From Apiospora phragmitis (Eukaryota; Ascomycota; Sordariomycetes; Amphisphaeriales; Apiosporaceae): 64,000 nt of DNA. Below the pieces are notes generated by a model. That model searched no databases. It saw only the letters and a program-made list of their open reading frames with translations, and was not told the DNA's origin. Position 1 is the first letter of the stretch. Each line of letters begins with the position of its first letter. Position numbers and translations under genes: made by a program. Of the stretch, positions 36,128 through 48,579 are shown piece after piece. Where the stretch lies: contig JAQQWL010000011.1 of the NCBI GenBank assembly GCA_038363925.1, positions 3,534,001-3,598,000 on the forward strand, read 5' to 3'.

Positions 36128-37486
36128 ATGGCAAGCTTCTTCGACCTCAAGGCGCGCAAAGCCGCCGCAGCAAACGGGTCTGGGCCGAAAGCCGACGACA
36201 AGAAGCAGAACACGAGACGGCAACCTTGGGTGGAGAAATAGTGAGTTGCACTCAATCAACAGAGATATTTGCATATCCGATACTGACTGTAGTCCTCTGG
36301 TATAGCCGTCCGAAAACATTGAGCGACGTCACAGCCCAAGATCACACAGTCAATGTGCTCCAGAGGACATTGCAAGCTTCCAATGTAATGTCCAACATGA
36401 TCAACGCTGGAGTATTTACGGAAAAGCTGTGACTGACAAATATTATTTATATGTAGCTTCCACATATGCTCTTTTACGGACCGCCAGGTACCGGCAAAAC
36501 ATCCACGATCCTTGCGCTGGCGAAGGAGCTTTACGGACCCGAGATGATCAAGTCACGCGTGCTCGAGCTCAACGCTTCGGACGAACGTGGTATCTCCATA
36601 GTCCGCGAGAAGGTGAAGGACTTTGCACGAATGCAGCTCACGAACCCGCCCGCCGGCTACAAAAGCCGCTATCCATGTCCCCCCTTTAAGATCATTATCT
36701 TGGATGAGGCCGACAGCATGACCCAAGATGCGCAGAGCGCCCTCCGACGGACCATGGAAACCTACAGCAAGATCACACGCTTCTGTCTTATCTGCAACTA
36801 CGTGACACGCATCATCGACCCGCTGGCCTCGCGCTGCAGCAAATTCCGGTTCAAGAGTCTGGACCAGGGCAACGCCAAGAAAAGACTGGAGGAGATCGCA
36901 GAAAAGGAGGGTGTGGGCCTCGAGGACGGCGCGGTCGACGCCTTGATTAAGTGCAGCGAGGGCGATCTGCGGAAGGCTATTACGTACTTGCAGAGCGCCG
37001 CGAGGCTTGTCGGTGCAATCGAGAAGGACCAGGACGGTGGCGACAGCGCCGATGATGCCATGGATGTGGACCGAAAGACAGTCTCCGTGGCGATCGTGCA
37101 GGATATCGCTGGCGTGGTACCTGAAGATACCATCATCTCACTCCAAAAGGCCATGCAGCCGAGGTCGGCAGGTGCGACATACCAGGCCGTTGCGAAGATC
37201 GTTGAAGATATGGTGGCCGACGGCTGGAGTGCCACTCAGGTTGTCACACAGGTAAGGCACAGGCTTTCGCTGCAGCGATTTGCTATTCTAGACGCTAACA
37301 ACATACTCCCTCTTTTAGCTTTACCACTCCGTGCTCCAGGATGAGACAATACCGGATCTGCAGAAGAATAAGATCACACTGGTATTCTCCGAGGTGGATA
37401 AGCGATTACTTGATGGTGCCGATGAGCATCTCTCGATCCTGGATCTAGCTCTGAGAATCTCTAACATCCTGAGCGGAAAGGGCTGA
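36128..37486 (+). CDS. RFC2: Replication factor C subunit 2 (yeast Rfc2 / human RFC4 type)
   Basis: Four exons (36128-36240, 36306-36384, 36457-37251, 37319-37486) with introns of 65, 72 and 67 nt encode 384 residues. It has the RFC entry [20 protein letters not shown], Walker [10 protein letters not shown], the [10 protein letters not shown] box, Walker [11 protein letters not shown], and [10 protein letters not shown] with the SRC arginine finger. The C-terminal collar helices are last. The complex loads PCNA onto primed DNA and the subunit also joins alternative clamp loaders. SDERG and [16 protein letters not shown] with LCNYVTR match Rfc2 rather than Rfc3-5. All splice phases agree and the frame is intact. 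Confidence 0.94.
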
Positions 37487-37824
37487 AAATGTGTTAGTAA
37501 GACAAGGGGATTGTCTCATAGTCTAAATCGCGGGCAAGCCATGTTTTCTGCGTTATGAAATTCGCCTCACTAGATCTCTTCAACCCAGGGGCTAGAGAGA
37601 TGACCGCTCAGATGTAAGAGAGGCGTGTGCTAATAGAAGATGCTTTGAGCTGCTACCATCTTGATTTGAGGCTAAGGCTACCGACTGCCTGATCGGAGCA
37701 GTGCACATCCTTAATTCTACAATACATTTATTGCCCAGCAGTCTGTTCATGTAGCGATTTGCTATACCCCAATCTCCATGTATACAGTATTATGTTGAAG
37801 TCCTTCAAACGGTCTTCAGGGATC
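37487..37824. other. Short convergent intergenic region
   Basis: A 338-bp gap between the ends of RFC2 and the leftward coiled-coil gene. Nothing further is seen. Confidence 0.5.
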
Positions 37825-39471
37825 TTATTCGTTAATAGCCCCCAAGTTTCCGTCCAGATGAGACCATATGGTCTTGGGTAGCTTTTTCTGCTCCTCCTCC
37901 TCTCGTGCCTTTATCTCAATTGCCCTTTTCGAAGGACTCTTGATAGTCTGCGCATCTTCCGCAGCAGTGTCCTGGTCTTGCTCGGACCGCTGCTGCACTT
38001 CTTCCACGTCGATCATCAGCAGCTTGCAGACCTCGTCGATGGCGCCGCGGGCCTCGTCGATCGAGAGCATGCCCTCTTCGACCTTCTCGGCCACCATCTC
38101 GAGGGTGGCGATCTTGGCCGAGTCGGCGGCGTAGATCCAGGGCTCGACCTGCTTCGCGACGCCCAGCTTGGACACGCGCGTCGCCTCGCCGAAGCTGAGG
38201 TTGCGCCGCGCGGGCGACTTGTTGCGGGCGGCCGCAGGGTACTTGGGCAGCAGCTGGCTCTCTTGGGTCAGGTGCTCGAGGGCCAGCTTGGCGTCCTCCT
38301 GCTGCCGCGCCAGGCTCGTGTTGATGTGCGTCTTCTCCTCGATCGCGGCCTTCTGCTCGCGGGACAGGGCTTGGATCTTCTCCAGATAGGGGGTGAGTAG
38401 ATAGGCGTAGGGCGGTGGTGCCGTCGGCGTCGCCGCTGCTGATTTGCCTCCGACCTCCTGCTGCTTGTTGTCGGCCCCTGATGAGGGAGGTTCGTCCAAG
38501 TCGGAAGGTTTTACACTGTCGTGCTTGGCCATAAGGGCTATGATTTCTTTGCGAAGTTCCACATGGCGCGTGTACTGCTCCTGAATACCGGCCAAGCGCT
38601 CATCCAGGTTGACCGTATGGTTTCCTCGACCAGTGTCTTTTAGCGGTGTCCCACCGACTGCGTCCCCATTGTCGTCGCCGGCCTTACGCAGTTGCGATTC
38701 TATCCAGTTGATTAGGGTGGTCTTGACGGCGTTGAGGGCTTGTAGTTTGGCCTCGGGGCTGAGAGTCTTGGGGTCCAGTGGATCTTTCGCTTGCGCGGCG
38801 TCGTATTCCTGCTCAACTTTCCGAGCTACTAACTTATTCCGCAACACGGTCTTCTTCAGTTTCTGGAGAAGGCCCTGAAGTTCCGCTTCTGTCACCTCGT
38901 CGTGGCTCATTGTGAATCCATCGATTAACTCCTTGGGCACTTCTGGCAGCGGCTTACAGTCCTTGTACATGGTTTCCGGATCCAGGAAGTCTGGCATTCC
39001 AGCAGGCTGTTGCTCCAGCTGTTCCATATACTTCTGAGCAATGTCCAGCTTCTCGGACCGCTGTCGAAGCTCGGCCACCTCCAGGTGCAGTTCTAGCAAG
39101 CTGTTGCTGCTGTTGCTGCCGCTTTCGGCGTCCCTCTCGGGATGGTGCTGCTTTTTGAGGGGCGCCGCTGTGGGTATACTCCGTAGCTCGTCGTGCGCTT
39201 GGGCGAACTCCAGACGCGCCTTCAGGTTCCGCCGCACGGCTTCCACGTACCGTCTCTGAAGGCCTTGGAGATGCCCCGACTCGGACGAGACCTCGATCGT
39301 GTCCGGGTCGACCAGCGAGAGCGGTGCGCTGATCTGGTCCTCGCCGAGGCTCTGCCCGAGTTGCACCGCCATCAGCTTCTGGATCATCAGGACCTCATCG
39401 CGAGGCCGGATGCGGTTTTCTAGGCCATCGATGAGCTTCTGTCCAAGCCGCTCGACCTTTTCATCATCCAT
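37825..39471 (-). CDS. Uncharacterised conserved coiled-coil protein
   Basis: A single exon encodes 548 residues from the ATG at 39471 (MDDEKVERLGQKLIDGLENR). The frame is also open upstream but lacks an ATG. The sequence is rich in Glu, Lys, Gln and Leu, with several predicted coiled-coil stretches (LELHLEVAELRQRSEKLDIA, LQGLLQKLKKTVLRNKLVAR) and few Cys or aromatic residues. A block near YKDCKPLPEVPKELIDGFTM looks conserved. A structural or adaptor role, for example in a kinetochore, microtubule or trafficking complex, would fit coiled coils, but nothing here identifies one. No named domain is recognised. The frame is intact. Confidence 0.75.
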   Translation of the reverse strand: MDDEKVERLGQKLIDGLENRIRPRDEVLMIQKLMAVQLGQSLGEDQISAPLSLVDPDTIEVSSESGHLQGLQRRYVEAVRRNLKARLEFAQAHDELRSIPTAAPLKKQHHPERDAESGSNSSNSLLELHLEVAELRQRSEKLDIAQKYMEQLEQQPAGMPDFLDPETMYKDCKPLPEVPKELIDGFTMSHDEVTEAELQGLLQKLKKTVLRNKLVARKVEQEYDAAQAKDPLDPKTLSPEAKLQALNAVKTTLINWIESQLRKAGDDNGDAVGGTPLKDTGRGNHTVNLDERLAGIQEQYTRHVELRKEIIALMAKHDSVKPSDLDEPPSSGADNKQQEVGGKSAAATPTAPPPYAYLLTPYLEKIQALSREQKAAIEEKTHINTSLARQQEDAKLALEHLTQESQLLPKYPAAARNKSPARRNLSFGEATRVSKLGVAKQVEPWIYAADSAKIATLEMVAEKVEEGMLSIDEARGAIDEVCKLLMIDVEEVQQRSEQDQDTAAEDAQTIKSPSKRAIEIKAREEEEQKKLPKTIWSHLDGNLGAINE

Positions 39472-40279
39472 GGCCGCTATGTAAGTTGTATGCGCTAGCG
39501 GGGAGAGGGATACTTTGTTTAATGTTGACCGCAAGTCTGAGGAGATTGGCTTTTGAGAGTAGGCCAACGTGTCGGTCGGCTTATTTTATGACCCGGCTTA
39601 GAACGGCAATTGTCCCCAGAGCCAATTACAAATACTTTGAGTACAGCTCCCACGATACAGAACGAATCAAACGCTTCATCATGGTCGTCCCAGTGAACCT
39701 GAAAGGAGGGTATGTAGAAGCATGCCCGACTCAATAACACTGTGGGCAACGGACCAATCAACTTCTAAGGCCTGAGGCGTGGGGATTTGTGGCGCTGTGG
39801 CTTGGCTGAGGCGGCGAGCTGCAAGTTCTCGTTGCAGCTCTTTAGCTCGCGACGTGAACCCAAACTTTTTTGATGGTCGAGGCGGAAGCTCCAAAGGTTA
39901 GACACGGACTAGGTAGAAGACCATTGCAAAGTGGACATACCATCCATTCATTTCAGGCATCATCAACGCAAATTTGGGTCAATAACCTCGACTTGACTCA
40001 TTTGTTCGAACCAATCGTATCTATTTAATATTCAGGCTAGGCTATCTGATCACACCATCGCCGGGGAACTCAGATGCCATCCACCTAGAGCGCGCAGAGA
40101 AGAGGGCGTCGCCTCACACCAACAACCAAACGACTGCCGTGGCAGAGTCCTACCAACAAGTGACGATCTTGGACCCTCCCTTCCTAATCCAGTTTCTCAT
40201 AGATCGTGCCTCTGATCGTTTCGTTGTGCATACAAACTCCAGCCCTGTTGCTGAGAAACCATCAGATTAAACCGGCAAG
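39472..40279. other. Divergent intergenic region, 0.8 kb
   Basis: This lies upstream of the coiled-coil gene (leftward) and BRR2 (rightward). On the minus strand, 39679-39894 reads LELPPRPSKKFGFTSRAKEL and looks protein-like, but it has no ATG and I found no fitting intron. Confidence 0.4.
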
Positions 40280-43200
40280 ATGGGCGACAATCACGCGCGA
40301 GATGTCTCGCAGTACAAGTATTCGGCCATGTCCAACCTGGTTCTCCAGGCGGATCGCCGATTTGTCACGCGTCGTACCGATGAAGCCACCGGCGACCCCG
40401 AATCGCTTGCTGGGCGTCTCCGAATTGGCGACATGGGCGCTAATGTAGGCCGGGGCGCTGCGCCGAAGCCGAAGAAGGGCCCTCAAGTCGAGAGAGGCAG
40501 CGCGCAAGAAGGCCAGGACATCCTAGCTCGAGAACAGCGCAAAAGAAAGGCCGAACAGACGAGAGGTGTCGGCATCCTAGGCCAATCCGACCTGCTCGTC
40601 GAAGGACTCAGGTACCGGCCGCGCACTCCCGCGACAAGGGCGACGTTCGAACTCATCCTCAACGTCGTCGCGACGAATCTTGGCGATGTCTCCCACGAGA
40701 TTGTTCTCAGTGCTGCGGATGCAGTCCTGGAGTACCTCAAGGACGAGGACATGAAGGATTTTGACAAGAAGAAGGAAGTCGATGACCTGCTAGGCGCAAC
40801 ACTGAATCCCAAGCAGTTCAACGAGGTGGTCAACCTAGGCAAAAAGATTACCGACTACGACGCCCAGGACGACGATGAGATGGATACTGGAGCCGGTGCC
40901 GGAGAGGACGATGCAGACATCGACGATCGACAAGGTGTAGCGGTCGTATTCGACGACGACGACGAGGACGAGGATGCCGCAATTCTGAACGAAGTCCGCG
41001 ACGAGTCAACAGACGACGAGGCTGGCCCTGAAGACGACGAGGAAGAATTATCTGGCGCGCAGGATCGGGCTCTGACCGGCGAAGCAGACGTCGAGGGCCG
41101 GATCGTTGATGGAGACGAGATGGTGCTTGACTCTGGTCCATCAGTCAGTAAAACGAGTGAGGAGTCAAAGGGCAAGAACTACATACCTGCACGCGATATC
41201 GATGCCTACTGGCTACAGAGAGAGATTGGAAAGCTGTATCCTGATGCGCATATACAACACGACAAGACTACTCAGGCGCTACATATGCTGTCCGGCGAGC
41301 CTGACGAGCCAGGCGGAGAAGAAAAGCAACTCCGAGAAATCGAAAACGATTTGATGGAGCTCTTCGACTATGAACACCACGAGGTTGTCCAGAAACTGAT
41401 CGAAAACCGCGAAAAGGTGATTTGGCTCACACGCCTTGCTCGAGCTGAAAACGACGAGGAACGCGGAGTGGTCGAGCGTGAGATGGCATCAGAAGGCGCT
41501 CGGTGGATCCTGGATGAGCTAAGGGGCAAGAAGGCGACAGCAGGCCAGAAGAAGATCGAGATCAAGATGGATATCGACAAAGACTCCTCTCTTGCAGAAA
41601 CAGCTGCCCCTAAAACCGGGCAGGCCGAAGGTGGACTTGTTGGTGGCTTGCAGCCGAAAAAGCTCATCAACTTGGAGAATCTCATCTTTGAACAGGGCAA
41701 CCATTTGATGACCAACCCCAAAGTCCGTTTACCCGAAGGCTCAACCAAACGCACGTTCAAGGGCTACGAGGGAAATCCATGTACCCCCGCCGAAGAAGAG
41801 AAGCGATCCCTCTGACCACCTCATCCCCGTCACCGATATGCCTGAATGGTCGCGAATCCCTTTCAGCTCGTCTGGTGCGAAGTCTCTGAACCGGATCCAG
41901 TCCAAATGCTATCCTTCCGCATTTCAAGATGACGGCAACATGCTTATCTGTGCCCCAACCGGTAGTGGAAAGACCAACGTTGCCATGTTAACAATTCTAC
42001 GAGAGGTTGGAAAGCATCGCGACCCGGAGACGGGCGAGATCGACTTGGATTCATTCAAAATCGTTTACATTGCCCCGTTGAAGGCTCTGGTCCAGGAGCA
42101 AGTGGGCAATTTTGGAAGAGACTTGCTGAATACGGCATCACAGTTGCCGAATTGACGGGAGATCGCCAGCTCACTAAACAGCAAATCGCTGAGACACAAA
42201 TCATTGTTACTACCCGGAGAAATGGGATGTGATTACGAGAAAAGCAACTGATCTGAGTTATACCAACCTTGTCCGCCTTATAATCATTGACGAGATTCAT
42301 CTTCTACACGATGATCGTGGCCCGGTCCTGGAAAGCATCGTCAGTAGGACGATAAGGAAAACAGAACAAACTGGTGACCCCGTCCGTATTGTCGGTCTTT
42401 CTGCTACGCTACCCAACTATCGAGATGTCGCTAGCTTCTTGCGAGTCGATGTGACGAAGGACATGTTCCATTTCGATGGTTCATATCGACCATGCCCCTT
42501 GAGGCAAGAATTCATTGGTGTCACGGATAGAAAAGCGATCAAGCAGCTCAAAACGATGAACGACATTACATACAACAAGGTCATCGAGCATGTGGGAACT
42601 CACAAGAACCAGATGCTGATTTTCGTCCATTCCCGAAAGGAGACTGCAAAGACGGCACGCTATGTCCGGGACAAAGCGCTTGAAATGGAGACTATCAATC
42701 AGATTATGAAACATGATTCTGGTTCTCGGGAGGTCGTCAAGGATATTGCCGAGAACGCCACCGACAAGGACGTGCAAGATCTGCTGCCCTACGGATTCGG
42801 CATCCATCACGCAGGTATGAGTCGCGCAGACCGACAGGATGTTGAGGAGCTCTTCGAGAAGGGCTTCATTCAGGTGCTTGTCTGTACGGCTACCCTGGCC
42901 TGGGGTGTGAACCTGCCGGCCCACACTGTCATCATCAAGGGCACGCAAGTATACTCCCCGGAGAAGGGTAGCTGGGTAGAGCTGAGCCCTCAAGACGTCT
43001 TGCAGATGCTTGGACGTGCCGGGCGACCTCAGTACGATACGTATGGTGAGGGTATCATCATCACCTCACAGAATGAGATGCAGTACTACCTCTCACTGCT
43101 CAACCAGCAACTGCCCATTGAAAGTCAGTTCGCAAGCCGACTGGTCGATAATCTTAATGCAGAAATCGTCCTGGGCAATGTCAGGAGCCGAGACGAAGGT

Positions 43201-46200
43201 GTCGAGTGGCTTGGCTACACGTACCTGTTCGTCAGAATGCTTCGGTCACCAGGCCTGTACAGCGTCGGTGCCGATTACGAAGACGATGACGCTCTGGAAC
43301 AGAAGCGTGTAGACTTGGTTCACTCCGCTGCCGCGGTACTGAAGAAAGCCGGCCTCGTCACCTACGACGAAAAGACGGGCAAATTAAAGGGTACAGAGCT
43401 GGGAAGGATTGCTTCGCATTACTACATTACCCACGGGTCCATGGATACCTATAATAAGCTCATCCAGCCCTCCATCACAACAATCGAGCTCTTCCGCGTA
43501 TTCGCACTGAGTGCCGAGTTCAAGTACATCCCTGTCAGGCAGGACGAGAAGCTCGAGCTGGCCAAGCTACTTGGCAGAGTACCTATACCCGTCAAAGAAA
43601 GCATCGAGGAGCCACATGCGAAGATTAACGTTCTTCTCCAGGCGTATATCTCTCGGCTGAAACTCGACGGTCTCGCTCTTATGGCGGATATGGTATACGT
43701 GACGCAGTCGGCAGGTCGTATTCTCCGCGCAATCTTTGAGATTCCTCTTCAAAAGGGCTGGGCTAGCGTTTGCAAAACCGCACTGGACCTTTGCAAGATG
43801 GCTGAGAAGCGCATGTGGCCAACTATGACACCACTACGACAATTCCCCTGAAGCCTGCCGAGCGTGGTATCGTCACCAAGGCTGAAAGAGTAGATGTGCC
43901 TTGGAGCAGTTATTTTGACATTGACCCTCCACGTATGGGGCAACTACTCGGAATGCCGAAAGAGGGGCGGAGAGTTTGCGAACTCGTTTCAAGTTCGTCC
44001 CCCGAGTCGAAGTCCAGGCTCAGGCACAGCCTATGACACGCTCCATGCTGCGGGTTGAGCTCAGTATAACACCCAATTTCGAATGGGATGATGCCCTGCA
44101 TGGTGCGGCCGAGAGCTTCTGGATAATGGTCGAGGACTGCGATGGTGAAGATGTCCTCTTCCATGACCAATTCATTCTCCGCAAGGATTACGCCGTTGCA
44201 GAGTCCAACGAGCACCTGATTGAATTCACTGTGCCAATCACCGATCCCATGCCGCCCAATTACTTCATTTCAGTGGTCTCGGACAGATGGATGCATTCTG
44301 AGACCCGGCTGCCGATTTCCTTCCAGAAGCTGATCCTGCCAGAAAAATTCCCCCGCACACACAGCTGTTGGATCTTCAGCCTTTGGCTCCATCCGCCTTG
44401 AAGGCTAAGGACTATGCAGCGATCTATAACGACTGGGAATACTTCAACAAGATCCAAACGCAAACTTTCAACACCCTCTACACTACAGACGACAATGCTT
44501 TCATCGGCGCACCTACGGGCAGTGGCAAGACTGTCTGTGCCGAGTTTGCTCTGTTGAGACACTGGGCCAAACCCGAGTATGGACGTGCGGTCTACATTGC
44601 ACCATTCCAGGAACAGGTAGATGTTCGTCACGCGGACTGGGAAAAACGTCTTGGCTCTGTACGGGGCGGTAAGGATATTGTCAAGCTCACCGGAGAGACG
44701 GCCACAGATCTCAAACTTCTCGAGAAGGGAGACCTCATCCTGGCAACCCCAATACAATGGGATGTCTTGTCACGACAATGGCAACGCCGCAAGAACATCA
44801 TGACAGTAGAGCTGTTCATTGCGGATGAGCTCCACCTGCTGGGAGGGCAGTCTGGTTATATCTACGAGATCATTGTGTCTCGCATGCATTATATTCGCTC
44901 TCAGGTTGAGGAAATGAGCCTTCGTATTATTGGCCTCAGCGTGTCGTTGGCCAATGCCCGAGATATTGGGGAGTGGATCGATGCAAAGAAGAAGGACATC
45001 TACAACTTCAGCCCTCATGCTCGACCTCTCCCACTCGAATTGCGCATCCAGCCCTATTCGATCCCCCATTTCCCGTCTCTCATGCTTGCCATGGCCAAGC
45101 CGGCATATTTGGCCATCACCGAAACATCCGTTGACAAGCCGGCTATGGTCTTCGTTTCCAGCAGGAAGCAGACTAGGTTCACGGCTCGTGATATACTTGC
45201 GGCATGCTTAGCCGATGAGAATGAAGACAGGTTCTTACGGGTAGGCTTGGATCAGCTTCGCCCAATCTTGGAGCGTGTTCACGAGGAAGCCTTAGCTGAA
45301 GCACTTTCCCATGGTGTCGGTTATTACCACGAAGCCCTCAGCCAGAGCGACAAGAGAATTGTCAAGCACCTCTACAACCAAGGAGCCATTCAAGTCGTCG
45401 TGGCTTCTCGCGATGTGTGCTGGGAGCTCCACTGCACTGCACACCTCGTCGTTGTTATGGGAACTCAGTACTATGAAGGCCGTGAGCACCGGTACCTTGA
45501 CTACCCCCTCAGCGAAGTCCTCCAGATGTTCGGCAAAGCCCTTCAACCTGCCGATGGACGTGTCCGTGGTGTCCTGATGGTGCCTGGGACCAAGCGGGAA
45601 TACTACAAGAAGTTCCTTAACGAGGCTCTGCCAGTCGAGTCGCATCTGCACAACTTCGTTCACGATGCTTTCGTTACAGAAGTTAGTACCAAGATGATCG
45701 AGTCCGCTGAAGACGCCATTAACTGGACAACTTTCACCTACTTTTACCGGCGATTGCTTGCAAACCCCAGTTACTACAGCTTGACCAGCGCCACCAACGA
45801 TGGTCTCAACGCGTACCTGTCCGATCTCGTTGTGACAACGCTCAATGAGCTTACTGAGTCCAAGATCATTGACTTTGATGAAGATGATGGATCCGTTGCC
45901 CCTCAGAATGCGGCCATGATCGCAGCCTACTACAACATTTCGTACATCACGATGCAGACGTTCTTGCTGTCACTAAGTGCGAAGACTAAGCTCAAGGGCA
46001 TTCTCGAGATCGTGACCTCGGCGACAGAGTTTGAGTCCATTCAAATCAGGCGTCACGAAGAAAGCCTTCTGCGTCGCATCTACGACAGAGTACCTGTCAA
46101 GATGTCGGAGCCAGTCTACGACTCGCCTCACTTCAAGACATTCGTCCTTCTGCAAGCCCATTTCTCTCGCATGCAGTTGCCGATCGACCTGGCGAAGGAT

Positions 46201-46994
46201 CAAGAGATGATCATCTCCAAGATACTGAGCCTACTGAGTGCCACGGTGGATGTTCTGTCCTCCGATGGTCATCTCAATGCCATGTTCGCCATGGAGATGT
46301 CACAGATGAGTGTTCAAGCGCTTTGGGACCGAGACAGCCCCCTGAAGCAGATTCCTCACTTCAGCCCTGAGGTCGTGAAGGTGGCGAACGAGTTCGGGTA
46401 CGTACCAAAATCTCTTGCAACTGAAACTGACGCCGAAGCTAATACTACGCTACAGAATCAAGGACATCTTTGACTTCATGGAGGCCATGAACCCCGAGGA
46501 GAATCCCGACTACGCCAAATTGATCCAACGTCTCGGTCTTTCGCAGCCGCAGTTGGCTCAAGCAGCAAACTTCACCAACACCAAGTATCCTGATATCACT
46601 CTCAACTTCGAGGTTCTGGACGAGGACAATATCCGTGCCAACGAGCCGGGCGTACCTCAATGTACAGATTGAGCGCGAGGTGGAGGAGGATGAAGAAGTC
46701 GACACTACAGTGCACGCACCCTTCTACCCCACCAAGAAGATGGAAAACTGGTGGCTGGTTGTGGGCGAGGAGAGCTCCAAGACCCTTCTGGCTATCAAGC
46801 GTGTGACAATTGGCGAGCAACTCAAGGTCCGGCTCGAGTACACGGTTCCTACGGCTGGCAAGCACGATCTGAAGCTGTTCCTCATGAGCGACAGCTACAT
46901 TGGTGTCGACCAGGAGCCCACTTTCTCCATCACAGCAGCAGAAGGCATGGATATCGATGAAGACGTGGATGAGGATGAGGACGACGAGGAGTAG
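40280..46994 (+). CDS. BRR2: Brr2 U5 snRNP RNA helicase (seven apparent frameshifts)
   Basis: This is the Ski2-like helicase that unwinds U4/U6 snRNA to activate the spliceosome. The start is typical ([20 protein letters not shown]), followed by an acidic N-terminal region. The first helicase cassette has [10 protein letters not shown] near residue 558, [26 protein letters not shown] and [12 protein letters not shown], then a Sec63 unit. The second cassette has degenerate motifs ([28 protein letters not shown]), as expected for Brr2, then a second Sec63 unit and an acidic end. A 58-nt intron lies at 46398-46455. Seven one-base changes break the frame: extra G at 41770-41772 and 46648-46650, and missing A, C, C, A, C near 42116, 42213, 43845, 43991 and 44350. 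Corrected length is 2219 residues, normal for Brr2. A true pseudogene is very unlikely given the family's essential role. Confidence 0.95.
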
Positions 46995-47833
46995 GGAGCT
47001 TTCACTGCCAGAGCGCTTGTGGCGCGTGTGAAGGTGGGACTGAATATACTCTTTTTGTATGATGAGCTTACTGTACTGAAATAGCTAGACGAGAATGGCA
47101 TTTGGAAGAATACTAAGATACCCATGTGTTCAAAACAAAACAAAAAGGGGGCCTTGTTGGCTACTCATTTCCCCCCTCTTCGAACACTTGTGTTGGCGGA
47201 TGGATGTGATGAGGTGGGCTACATTACGCTATGTGGATGGAGTCAGCTTGGCGATGGTGCCGGCTGCCTACCAGGGGCGACCCCAAGGCGGTAGGCTGCA
47301 GGCAGGCAGGTAACGGGTGAGGACAGGAAAGTGAATAGATGTCAACACTCGGGTACGGAGGTTGGATAGCGTTGCCATGATGAAGCTGGTGGACTCGTTC
47401 CAGAGAGGATGGCTGGCGATGTCGGGCATCATCACTAGAACTTGAAGGAGGCACGGGACGAACTCTGGCAGTTGAATGGGGTCATGAGGATTGGTAGTAG
47501 TGGGTTTGGAAGCACCTGTGTCGTCTAGAGACGGGTGCGGATAAGGTATCCAGGATGTTGGTTGGGGTGTTAGCAGATGTATGTGTATTCTAGCTAGGTA
47601 TGTGGTGGTATTGGCGGTGGTGGTGTGTGAGTGTGGTCTGGTCAGGTCAGGTCTCTCTCTCCTGCCTGCCATTGATCCATCTCTCCCGCCACACGTACAC
47701 AAGACAGACCGGCCGACAGACAATCACAAACCCGGCCAGGCTCACTTTATTACGCAGCGTACCGCACCCACTCAACCACAACACAATACAACACAACACA
47801 ACAGCTGCCAACACCGGCTCTTCTCCCTCCTCC

Positions 47834-47867
47834 CTTCTCCCTTCTCCCTTCTCCCTTCTCCCTTCTC
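47834..47867. repeat. (CTTCTCC) pyrimidine microsatellite
   Basis: Almost five tandem copies of the 7-bp unit CTTCTCC lie about 700 bp upstream of the PWWP gene start. Confidence 0.9.
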
Positions 47868-48100
47868 TCCCTCCTCTCACGTCTGCCTGCCTGTACCCCT
47901 ACCATTGCCCATCCAGCACGGACAACGACGCAGACATAGGCGATCCTTTGCCGGCGGCCCACTTAATTTCACTTTCGATTGATGCCAGCTAGTAGTCTCC
48001 CGGTCTGATTTGGGTAAATTTTACGTCGCCTGCTCTGGGACTTTTTTTTATTGTCACCTCGAGATCCTTCTCTCTTCCATTTCATTGCTCAATCGCCCTA

Positions 48101-48133
48101 TCTCTCCCTCTCTCTCCCTCTCTCTCTCTCTCT
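48101..48133. repeat. TCTCTCCCTC / TC pyrimidine run
   Basis: Two copies of TCTCTCCCTC are followed by a pure TC dinucleotide run, within the likely core promoter or leader of the PWWP gene. Confidence 0.85.
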
Positions 48134-48579
48134 GATCTGAGTCCTGGCCCCCGACGCTCTTTCATTGTACGCGTCCGGCCATCAGATTCCATTACGAAGA
48201 GCCTGCCAATGTGCACGTATTAGGTCGATATTATCTGAATCGCAGCCGAAGCGCGTGTTTTCTTCTTCTCCATCTCCAGGCCAAAGTACAAGACTTGGGT
48301 CGGGCCAAATCCACATTACGTCGCGTTTTTTTCTGAGCTCTGGTCGTGACGGGGAGCGTGACCCACCTCTCATACAATTACTACTTTACCTAGCACTTTC
48401 TTCTACTGCTGCTGTTGCTTCTACCACCTCAACCTTTACCCGCCTCGTCGTATCCGTCGCGACTTTCCTCCCCAACACTGAAAAAAAAAAAGTACAAAGA
48501 CCCAAAGACCCGGCGACCCGTCCCCAACCAACAAACCTACTGCTATTCATCCGTCTCGTCTTAATCATATCTATCCGCA

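Larger units (their letters stand above)
46995..48579. other. Intergenic, 1.6 kb, with pyrimidine-rich microsatellites
   Basis: This lies between BRR2 and the PWWP gene, both rightward. It has a (CTTCTCC) array at 47834-47867, a (TCTCTCCCTC)/(TC) run at 48101-48133 and eleven A residues at 48481-48491. CT-rich tracts are common in fungal core promoters. No gene is supported. Confidence 0.5.

Noticed and set aside
42113..46650. Programmed ribosomal frameshifting as the cause of the BRR2 breaks
   Set aside because: Seven sites of both signs without slippery heptamers or shared context do not resemble programmed sites.
40280..46994. Interpretation of BRR2 as a pseudogene or as several helicase genes
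   Set aside because: All breaks are one-base homopolymer changes, motifs are complete and in order, and the corrected length matches the family.
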